From positions 1-32,432 of IMG/VR virus record IMGVR_UViG_3300031957_002911: 32,432 nucleotides of DNA. One strand, 5' to 3'. The translations under genes and the position numbers were made by a program. The notes under the pieces are model-generated. The model was not told where the DNA came from, made no database searches, and was given only the letters and a program-made list of their open reading frames with translations. The first letter of the stretch is position 1; every line of letters starts with the position of its first letter. Positions 27,320 to 32,432 of this stretch are shown in pieces. The DNA comes from a virus.

Positions 27320-29305
27320 TTACCTTGTTAATTTGCCGTTTGAGTAACTTGAAGTAACTGGGAATCCGATTCCCGAAACTTGCTCACCAGAAGTGATTGT
27401 GTCCTTAACCATATTTATCGTGCTTTTATCTATTGACAATTCAACAAACAAATTTTCCAATCCAATGACATCATTACTTTCTGGAAATGCTTGTACTTCA
27501 ATAGTTCCGTTTGAAAGAACGGTATTAACGATATTAACTGTAAAGATATTAATCTCTCCAGTCTTATAATTAACACTTCCAGCATTCTGTACTTTTACAG
27601 ATGAAACGCCATTTTCATCAATAGAAATAAATGAAATAACGCCCGTTTCGGCTCTAACTGATGACCCTGGTCTTCTATTAAAAACCTCAGTAGCTGCTAA
27701 AGAACTAGTTACATTTACATTATTACTAATAATACCTGGTGTATCTGTCATATAAAGAATATCAGGAACACCAGCAACACTAAATCCTGTTGACTTAATA
27801 TTCGCCCCAGCTGGATTTACATGAAACTGATTACCAAAGCACAACTCATATTGAGCTGGATTATTGATAGAAGATTTCATGTTTCTTCTAATTTTCACTT
27901 TTGTAATATTAGAAGTAATAGAAGTGTCTGTAGAATCAATTACGTTTAGTAGTTTACTATATTTGAATCGGCCACCAAAATTATTAAGATCTTCTGATCT
28001 TGAAAATTCTGATAATGTAGATGTAACAGAACTCTTCAAGTTCTCTAAACTCGAAACTTTACTTCCATTATAATAAACAAAAATATCCAATTCTACATTT
28101 AAAATTTCAAGATCTACAATACTTTGTTTAATCCCAGCAACTGCATAATCTTTAAGTCTACCTAAGATCAATCCTTTATTGAAATCAGATACAAAGTAAT
28201 CATTCTTTGGTTTGATTGAAATTTCAACCTCTCCAAATCTTGGAGGTGTCATTTCTTCACCACCAACTACAGAAACGGATTCTGCATCAGGAAACACTTG
28301 CTTTACAATTGCTTCGTAATCACTAGCCGTAACCGCCCTGTACTGCGATGAGTACGTTTTAGGAGCAAAGTATTTAATAGACTGTATTGATTCAATCTCA
28401 GTCCCTCCTTGCGCCTTCTGGTTAGTCGTTACTACTATACTAGTAGTAGGAGAAATTCTTTCATCTGAAGATCCTCTTAGAACACCAGAGAAACTGAAAT
28501 TTACAACTCCATTTCCTTCGATACCATTAGTTACAATGTAAGATGCAACAATTTGACTTCCAGTTTCTGGTTTCTTACCGATGACACCATCACCAAATAA
28601 TAATTCATATTTTTCATCTCTTACTTCTTGCAAGAAGTAAATTTCTGATGAAGAAGTAATTTTGAAAACAGTATCAGATCTTACGAATTTATTATCAATA
28701 CCTTGATCTAATGGGCCTTTAATTCCTACTCTAAGTGTGCTGGTATCAATAGAAGCATTGTCAAGAATAAATCTTTGATCTAAAGATTGATCGACATTAA
28801 ATTTCTTAACTGCATATGATCCTTCATATACATCAATATCAGAGAAGAGTGCAGTCCTAGCACCAATCTGATTATCTAATGCATTATCTAATGGTGCTGT
28901 TGCGGTAATATCTTCTGGAATAGAAAATACGAAACTAGTGTTTTTGGTGTTTCCTACACAAACTAGTCCCGCTTTTAATGTAACAGTTTGACTGGAACCA
29001 GAAAATTTTACGGAAAATGATATTTTTGACTTAGCTGCAGTGCGTGAACGCGGAGTATAACCAATATTACGCGCCAAAGAAACAACATTCTCTCTTAATG
29101 CTGCGGATTCAATGAAAGATTCGTTGACAATCATGTTCGCATTAAACGAACTGATGTAAGTATTGTAGGCAAGAGTGTCAATTAATACGGAAAAGTTTGA
29201 TCCTTCAAAATCAAAGTCAGAAAAATCCGAATTTGCTCTTAGATAATCTTTAATTTGATCCCTTATTTGATCAAAATCTAAATTAGCGTACTTTGTAAAT
29301 GGCAT
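27320..29305 (-). CDS. 6: Baseplate wedge protein gp6 (baseplate J-like)
   Basis: 661 residues, the same length as T4 gp6 (660). gp6 dimers form the inner iris ring of the baseplate that ties the six wedges together around the hub. Evidence: the N-terminal helix pair IRDQIKDYLRANSDF, DFDFEGSNFSVLIDTLAYNT at 31-50 (T4 DYDFEGSRLNVLCDLLAYNT), the conserved SAALRENVVSLARNIGYTPRS, a baseplate J core with YELLFGDGVIGKKP, and AVTASDYEAIVKQVFPDAESVSV (T4 VTATDYDTFVSERFG). The start is one base beyond the gp25 stop. The stop is one base before the giant gene's ATG. The three genes therefore form one translational unit. Confidence 0.95.
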   Translation of the reverse strand: MPFTKYANLDFDQIRDQIKDYLRANSDFSDFDFEGSNFSVLIDTLAYNTYISSFNANMIVNESFIESAALRENVVSLARNIGYTPRSRTAAKSKISFSVKFSGSSQTVTLKAGLVCVGNTKNTSFVFSIPEDITATAPLDNALDNQIGARTALFSDIDVYEGSYAVKKFNVDQSLDQRFILDNASIDTSTLRVGIKGPLDQGIDNKFVRSDTVFKITSSSEIYFLQEVRDEKYELLFGDGVIGKKPETGSQIVASYIVTNGIEGNGVVNFSFSGVLRGSSDERISPTTSIVVTTNQKAQGGTEIESIQSIKYFAPKTYSSQYRAVTASDYEAIVKQVFPDAESVSVVGGEEMTPPRFGEVEISIKPKNDYFVSDFNKGLILGRLKDYAVAGIKQSIVDLEILNVELDIFVYYNGSKVSSLENLKSSVTSTLSEFSRSEDLNNFGGRFKYSKLLNVIDSTDTSITSNITKVKIRRNMKSSINNPAQYELCFGNQFHVNPAGANIKSTGFSVAGVPDILYMTDTPGIISNNVNVTSSLAATEVFNRRPGSSVRAETGVISFISIDENGVSSVKVQNAGSVNYKTGEINIFTVNIVNTVLSNGTIEVQAFPESNDVIGLENLFVELSIDKSTINMVKDTITSGEQVSGIGFPVTSSYSNGKLTR

Positions 29306-29306
29306 T

Positions 29307-29708
29307 TTATCTGGTTGCCTCTAATACGAAGGAAAATTCTTGTGTTGGGGTATTCATTCCAACGATATCATATGCTATAACGCACTCAAATTCATTTCTA
29401 TCAGGCGCAGGCCTCACGTTTACAATGATATTGTCAACTCTAGGTTCATACTGTTCAATAACTAACTTGATTTCTTCTTGAATTTGAGAAGAACTTCCGA
29501 AGTCAACAAACTCAAACAACAAATCACGAACGGGTGAACCTATATCAGAGTCAAAAAACCTTTCAGTAAACTGTGTCTCTACTAAATTGCGAACAGCTCT
29601 CTGAATCGCTCTCTCATTTTTTAATATAGGCAGATCTTTTGTGACAGGATGAGCCTCAAAAGACAAGGAAATGTCCTTAAATGCCCTTGAAACTCGCTGT
29701 GTTGCCAT
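29307..29708 (-). CDS. 25: Baseplate wedge protein gp25
   Basis: 133 residues, near the 132 of T4 gp25. gp25 is the small sheath-initiator-like wedge protein that joins gp6 and the first sheath ring. Evidence: F-K-D-I-S-L-S-F near the start, DLPILKNERAIQRAVRNLV (the usual N-E-x-A-I-x-x-x-I-x-N-L-x-T), ERFFDSDIGSPVRDLLFE and the family's EPR motif at 88-90 (QYEPRV). A T4-type late promoter lies 22 bases upstream. No clear ribosome site is visible before ATGGCAACAC. In T4 gene 25 is upstream of gene 26 and away from gene 6; a gp25-gp6 pair is typical of other T4-like phages and many contractile tails. Confidence 0.96.
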   Translation of the reverse strand: MATQRVSRAFKDISLSFEAHPVTKDLPILKNERAIQRAVRNLVETQFTERFFDSDIGSPVRDLLFEFVDFGSSSQIQEEIKLVIEQYEPRVDNIIVNVRPAPDRNEFECVIAYDIVGMNTPTQEFSFVLEATR

Positions 29709-29724
29709 TAATAGACCATGAACT

Positions 29725-30411
29725 TTATGTATTTATACCCTCATTAGGATATTCTGATAAATTTTCACGTTCTTGTGATGTCTTCCAGAAATATTCGTCT
29801 TCACGACCCATTCCAAGTCTTTCAAATCCATTTTCAACTTGATACCATTGAGTTGAAACCTTAAAATCAGGCATTTTTGGCTCAACAGGTGTCAAACTAT
29901 TGTCAAAAATACGCAATCTATTGTTTGGATATAATGCATACTGTCCATTTTCAAGTTCAATCAAGTTATGAGACTTATGTTCGGCAGGATTTTCACTTGT
30001 TGCCCAATCAACATAGTCTGGATCATGATGATAGTTATCAATGGTACAAATATAGGTGCCTTTTACATTACCATGATCCCTTGTATAGCATTCAAAGTCC
30101 ATTGAGCCAATAAATTTCTTATCTACTGAGACAACCCCATAATCCATACAGTTCCAAAACTGAAGGTTAGGTAGATTCATATCAGGTGTGGGAGTCTCAG
30201 GGTCTGCTACAAAGGCACTGATGGGCAATTTATCGTACATTGCCGCATATTCTGGTAGATAGGTCTCAAAATAAAAAGCACGCCCAGGAATCGATTTAAC
30301 CGATACCCAGACGCCCTTTACAAATTCACCATGACCACTTTGATGATCGGTGAGATATTCTTTACGAACCCACACTTCTTTTGATGGAAGATTAGCAATC
30401 AAACATGCCAT
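29725..30411 (-). CDS. Hypothetical protein, 228 aa, upstream of gp25
   Basis: The protein is rich in aromatic and acidic residues (WNCMDYGVVSVDKKF, DNYHHDPDYVDWA, QYALYPNNRLRIFD) and has no signal peptide, no membrane segment and no motif I can assign. The C-terminal 60 residues include KVSTQWYQVENGFERLGMG and YFWKTSQERENLSEYPNE. I recall homologous-looking genes in T4-like cyanophages directly before gp25, annotated only as hypothetical. The stop codon lies inside the late promoter of gp25. The start ATG at 30411 has no good ribosome site; an AGGTGA lies about 17 bases upstream. It may be a virion or assembly protein by position, but this is weak. Confidence 0.8.
   Translation of the reverse strand: MACLIANLPSKEVWVRKEYLTDHQSGHGEFVKGVWVSVKSIPGRAFYFETYLPEYAAMYDKLPISAFVADPETPTPDMNLPNLQFWNCMDYGVVSVDKKFIGSMDFECYTRDHGNVKGTYICTIDNYHHDPDYVDWATSENPAEHKSHNLIELENGQYALYPNNRLRIFDNSLTPVEPKMPDFKVSTQWYQVENGFERLGMGREDEYFWKTSQERENLSEYPNEGINT
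29730..29737 (-). promoter_or_regulatory. Late promoter TATAAATA before gp25
   Basis: Minus strand reads GGGTATAAATACATAAAG, a perfect T4 late -10 motif 22 bases before the gp25 ATG. The motif is also coding: it supplies codons ATA AAT of the last residues (I-N) of the 228-aa gene. It should start the message for gp25, gp6 and the giant gene, about 16.6 kb without another visible promoter. Confidence 0.8.
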
Positions 30412-30436
30412 AATGACTTAATGCATCTTCACCTAT

Positions 30437-30544
30437 TTAACCTTTTTTCTTCTTTCTTGGTTTTTTGGGTGCGGCGCTTGCTTTGAAACGCTTATCGGGG
30501 CGAGACTTCCCGCCCTTATGCACCCACCTAGACGCTTTGGTCAT
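30437..30544 (-). CDS. Tiny basic protein, 35 aa
   Basis: Starts MTKASRWVHKGGKSRPDKRF and ends APKKPRKKKKG, then TAA. 16 of 35 residues are Lys, Arg or His, and there is no acidic residue except D17. The ATG sits in the stop of the previous gene (ATGA overlap), a standard translational-coupling junction. The charge pattern suggests nucleic acid binding (RNA, ribosome or packaged DNA). There is no hydrophobic core, so it is probably disordered. It could instead be the second half of one longer protein in related phages, joined by a one-base shift; both parts are similarly basic. Confidence 0.6.
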   Translation of the reverse strand: MTKASRWVHKGGKSRPDKRFKASAAPKKPRKKKKG

Positions 30545-30693
30545 CCTCGACCTTGACCCCTATACATCTTACGAGCCGAGTTACGGGACGACGCCGCGTA
30601 TTTTGTGTTCTTACCAGAACCCTGACGAGTTCTTTTGGGTTTACCAGGCATCCAGCCATCTTTGCTGATACCGACTTTTGAACGTACTGCCAT
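30541..30693 (-). CDS. Small basic protein, 50 aa
   Basis: Reads MAVRSKVGISKDGWMPGKP, then KRTRQGSGKNTKYAASSRNS and KMYRGQGRG, stop TGA. It is Lys/Arg/Gly/Ser-rich with almost no hydrophobic residues. An SD-like GAGGAG lies about 10 bases before the ATG, overlapping the end of the 62-aa gene. I recall very similar short basic proteins in marine T4-like phages, without a function. A DNA- or RNA-binding role, or an internal head protein, is plausible on charge alone. It ends at the ATGA overlap with the 35-aa gene. Confidence 0.75.
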   Translation of the reverse strand: MAVRSKVGISKDGWMPGKPKRTRQGSGKNTKYAASSRNSARKMYRGQGRG

Positions 30694-30700
30694 AATTAAT

Positions 30701-30889
30701 TCACTCCTCTAGTAATTGCTTCATTTCGTGACGGAAGTTTGCAGGATTCAATGCAGGATCCTGTGTCATATAATATTCATGGGCATAGAATTCCATCTGA
30801 TCCATGAATTCAGTCTCGGTAAGTTCTTCATGTAGAAGCTCCGAGCCACGGTAGACATTGTAATAATAAGTCTTGTTCTTTCTAGCCAT
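30701..30889 (-). CDS. Hypothetical protein, 62 aa
   Basis: Reads MARKNKTYYYNVYRGSELL, then HEELTETEFMDQMEFYAHEYY and a C-terminal FRHEMKQLLEE. A short beta start followed by acidic helices; no known motif. It has the best ribosome site in the window: AAGGAGGT four bases before the ATG, partly formed by the stop codon of the glycosyltransferase gene. This suggests high or independently set expression. The start is therefore well supported. Confidence 0.8.
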   Translation of the reverse strand: MARKNKTYYYNVYRGSELLHEELTETEFMDQMEFYAHEYYMTQDPALNPANFRHEMKQLLEE

Positions 30890-30899
30890 TGCGACCTCC

Positions 30900-31658
30900 T
30901 TAGATAACGCGAGTTTTTTCGTGACCTACCCTGATACGAGGATCACACCAGATCTCATATCCTGCTTCCTTCGCATCAAGACAGAATGATACATCCTCTC
31001 CACACATATCCTGTACTGCCCCACTATCAAAGACTTGCATCTTCGGAGCAAACCATGGATACTTCATACCCTCATTCTCAAAGACTCCATGCTTGATTAG
31101 GATCCATCCGAAACCTGCATAATCAACTGTGAACGGTTGCTTACGCTTGGCCATCGTGTCAAGTGTCTCATGATTCATGACCCCACCATTGTTGGTAAAG
31201 TCCTCTTCCTCTAGCCAGTGCGCCACAGAGGTGGTCTTTCCATCTTCTGTGCAATACCAACCAGAAGCAATGTCTTCGTCCATCAGAACCAACTGATAGA
31301 ACTTCTCAGTGTTGAATACAATATCACTATCAATCCATAATTGATAATCATACTTTAACTTTCCATCCCAGGGAATCTGATCAGGTCCCCTAAGGACATT
31401 CGCTCCAAGACACTTGCATCTTGCAAAGTTTACCATGGAGGAATAGTCCTGACTGATCTGAATGCTCGCTCCGGCTTGCACTAAATCAAAACAGAGTTGT
31501 ACAAAGTTTTTTAGATATGTATATGATACCCCTCGACCAGGTAGACAGAATACTACTGTCTTTCCTTTGATTATCTCTTTAGCTTTGTCGTAGTCCCACT
31601 CTGAACTAGATGCTTTCTTCGCTGGCGGTTTCGCCTTGATCGTAAATCCTTTCGCCAT
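30900..31658 (-). CDS. GT-A-like glycosyltransferase, 252 aa
   Basis: A Lys/Ala-rich leader (1-30), then a Rossmann-like strand TVVFCLPGRGVSY (34-46), a helix with LVQAGASIQIS, FARCKCLGANVL, and YQLWIDSDIVF containing the metal-binding DxD (D110-S-D112). Later come GFGWILIKHGVFE and a C-terminal GEDVSFCLDAKEAGYE..CDPRIRVGHEKT with the acidic and histidine residues typical of the GT-A active site. The family moves a sugar from a nucleotide sugar to an acceptor. In phages the acceptor may be host surface glycan, phage DNA or a virion protein; nothing here tells which. It is short for a full glycosyltransferase but complete. No good ribosome site precedes ATGGCGAAAGG. Confidence 0.8.
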   Translation of the reverse strand: MAKGFTIKAKPPAKKASSSEWDYDKAKEIIKGKTVVFCLPGRGVSYTYLKNFVQLCFDLVQAGASIQISQDYSSMVNFARCKCLGANVLRGPDQIPWDGKLKYDYQLWIDSDIVFNTEKFYQLVLMDEDIASGWYCTEDGKTTSVAHWLEEEDFTNNGGVMNHETLDTMAKRKQPFTVDYAGFGWILIKHGVFENEGMKYPWFAPKMQVFDSGAVQDMCGEDVSFCLDAKEAGYEIWCDPRIRVGHEKTRVI

Positions 31659-31690
31659 AATCTGAAATGATGAACTCAGTTATTCTAACG

Positions 31691-31700
31691 TATTATATAG
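31691..31700 (-). promoter_or_regulatory. Possible promoter before the glycosyltransferase
   Basis: Minus strand contains CTATATAATACG, a perfect -10 hexamer TATAAT in the 48-base gap before the glycosyltransferase. A TTGACA lies only 7 bases upstream, too close to be its -35 box, and nothing like a -35 is at 17 bases. A similar TATATAAT precedes the 31707-31895 gene. Confidence 0.3.
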
Positions 31701-31706
31701 CGTCTG

Positions 31707-31895
31707 TCAATCATCCACTGGGCAGTCCTCCCCAGTCTCTAATACAATGTCATTCCCGTCGCTATTCGCTATCAGACACGTCCCGTCATACCATCCCATA
31801 TCATTCACCAGATACTCTGGAAGTAATATCATATAATCATGAGTCACTGGATCGATCTCTACAGTCAAATAAACTGGCCCAGAATTTTTTTTCAT
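31707..31895 (-). CDS. Small AbrB-like protein, 62 aa
   Basis: Begins MKKNSGPVYLTVEIDPVTHD and continues YMILLPEYLVNDMGWYDGT, an L-P-E-x-L-x-x-x-x-G-W-x-x-G-[TD] pattern like the swapped-hairpin AbrB/MazE DNA-binding fold. The rest (DIVLETGEDCPVDD) ends acidic. Very similar short proteins are common in T4-like cyanophages; the role is unknown. I chose the ATG at 31895 because the frame upstream (to 32060) is a mix of basic and hydrophobic residues that crosses a promoter region, and AAGGAA lies about 10 bases before this ATG. Confidence 0.7.
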   Translation of the reverse strand: MKKNSGPVYLTVEIDPVTHDYMILLPEYLVNDMGWYDGTCLIANSDGNDIVLETGEDCPVDD

Positions 31896-31916
31896 ACAAC
31901 GTATTTTCCTTCTTCG

Positions 31917-31922
31917 ATTATA
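31917..31922 (-). promoter_or_regulatory. Possible -10 element before the AbrB-like gene
   Basis: Minus strand reads CCATATATAATCG with TATAAT 22 bases before the ATG at 31895, downstream of the terminator at 32069-32093. No convincing -35 box is at 17 bases. The stretch 31896-32068 otherwise shows no gene I would support. Confidence 0.35.
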
Positions 31923-32068
31923 TATGGGACGGGGGTTTTCTAAAAAGTATTCCGTGTAATATAAAGCTCGCTTGGGTAACACTTTGTAGACTAGGGTAGT
32001 TAGGCGTTTTAATAACGGGGGGGCCATCGCCGCCTTAATTAACAACAACCGCACCGCCAATAACTGTC

Positions 32069-32093
32069 AAAAAAGGGGGCAATGTAGCCCCCT
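32069..32093 (-). terminator. Intrinsic terminator after the 61-aa gene
   Basis: Minus strand reads AGGGGGC-TACATT-GCCCCCT followed by a TTTTT run: a 7-bp GC-rich stem, a 6-base loop and a U tract, starting 5 bases after the stop of the 61-aa gene. It should end the transcript arriving from the right and separates the two small genes there from the AbrB-like/glycosyltransferase unit. Confidence 0.85.
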
Positions 32094-32098
32094 CTGTG

Positions 32099-32284
32099 TT
32101 ATTCAAATGTAGGGATCTTATCTAATGCTTCCTGCTGATACTTGTCAGAACAGACACCTGCAAAGAATGAAGCTTCAGAGGGGAAGCGTTGACCTAAGGT
32201 GGGTTGAATGTCTGTCTTGGTGTTACGCTCTACCCAGCGAATCTGTTGAGATTCGATATCAGAGCACATGGAGAAGATTGCCAT
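32099..32284 (-). CDS. Hypothetical protein, 61 aa
   Basis: Begins MAIFSMCSDIESQQIRW and ends SDKYQQEALDKIPTFE. It has two cysteines (C7, C45) and a mixed helix pattern; no motif recognised. The ATG follows the upstream small gene's stop by 11 bases, without a clear ribosome site. The stop precedes an intrinsic terminator by 5 bases, which supports it as a real last gene of a transcription unit. Confidence 0.7.
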   Translation of the reverse strand: MAIFSMCSDIESQQIRWVERNTKTDIQPTLGQRFPSEASFFAGVCSDKYQQEALDKIPTFE

Positions 32285-32295
32285 TTGATTGTGAG

Positions 32296-32424
32296 TTAGT
32301 AATCGATGTTGGAGTTAATGAATCTTTCAACGTTGAACTTCTCTTCCTCCTCTAATTCACGAAGTTCGGGGATGTCATAGATCTCACCTGGTGAATCCAT
32401 GATTTCTGAAAGTAGATCGTCCAT
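32296..32424 (-). CDS. Small acidic protein, 42 aa
   Basis: Reads MDDLLSEIMDSPGEIYDIPE, then LRELEEEEKFNVERFINSNIDY and TAA. Strongly acidic, probably one helix plus tail. It ends 11 bases before the 61-aa gene in the same direction and shares its unit. Only 8 bases upstream of the ATG are visible, so a longer gene entering from beyond the window edge cannot be excluded. Confidence 0.6.
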   Translation of the reverse strand: MDDLLSEIMDSPGEIYDIPELRELEEEEKFNVERFINSNIDY

Positions 32425-32432
32425 AGTGTTAG

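Noticed and set aside
30425-30440. GTTAAATAGG as a late promoter for the 228-aa gene
   Set aside because: Differs from TATAAATA in the TATA part and is also the end of the 35-aa gene; too weak to list.
30465-30668. Plus-strand open frame of 67 codons
   Set aside because: The two basic minus-strand frames here fit the gene direction, ribosome site and ATGA junction; the plus frame is their complement.
31700-31710. TTGACA as a -35 box before the glycosyltransferase
   Set aside because: Only 7 bases from the TATAAT; normal spacing is about 17, so it cannot act with that -10 element.
31667-31999. Plus-strand open frame of 110 codons
   Set aside because: Antisense to the AbrB-like gene and its leader; no ribosome site and no recognisable content.
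31707-32060. Longer 117-aa version of the AbrB-like gene
   Set aside because: The added N-terminus crosses the promoter-like region, lacks a typical protein pattern and starts 9 bases past the terminator. The internal ATG at 31895 has a ribosome site and gives the usual family length.
1-32432. tRNA genes, CRISPR arrays, insertion sequences or attachment sites
   Set aside because: No cloverleaf-like intergenic stretch, no regular direct repeats with spacers, and no transposase or integrase; coding density leaves almost no room for them.

Overview
The window is an AT-rich, almost gap-free stretch of a T4-like myovirus. Every supported gene lies on the minus strand, so transcription runs from high to low coordinates. 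In that direction it carries an accessory and small-gene segment (32424 to 29725) and then the virion assembly block in T4 order: gp25 and gp6 (baseplate wedge), a 4744-residue protein in the gp7 slot, gp8 (wedge), a 2476-residue structural protein where T4 has gp9-gp12 and wac, three small genes, gp13 and gp14 (neck), gp15 (tail sheath stabiliser) and the start of gp16 (small terminase). Low G+C, T4 synteny, the small gene set and the large mosaic virion proteins suggest a marine cyanophage (Prochlorococcus or Synechococcus myovirus). A pelagiphage of the same T4-like group cannot be excluded from sequence alone.

Region by region: 32432-32099 holds two small unknown genes ending at a clear intrinsic terminator (32069-32093). 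31895-30437 holds a small AbrB-like protein, a GT-A-like glycosyltransferase, a 62-aa protein with a near-perfect Shine-Dalgarno sequence, and two overlapping tiny basic genes (50 and 35 aa). 30411-29725 is a conserved-looking gene of unknown role. A late promoter (TATAAATA) inside its 3' end drives gp25-gp6-gp7-like. A second late promoter at 13069-13076 drives gp8 and probably everything downstream. Genes are joined by 1-base overlaps or gaps of 1-3 bases.

The unusual feature is how the virion proteins are built. The N-terminal ~310 residues of the giant protein resemble the C-terminal wedge part of T4 gp7; the remaining ~4430 residues are a mosaic of beta-rich modules, including a YHYH-like domain and a block of six degenerate FPDGT repeats. 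A glycine-tyrosine repeat (I..I.I...GxGY...P.V.I) also occurs as inserts in gp14, gp8 and the 2476-aa protein, so several neighbouring virion proteins appear to share one pool of decorative modules. This is the best candidate here for something not fully described: a baseplate, neck and tail surface covered by one dispersed repeat family.

No tRNA, CRISPR array, insertion sequence, integrase or attachment site was seen, and no photosynthesis or metabolic gene is present. No non-coding stretch exceeds about 205 bases.
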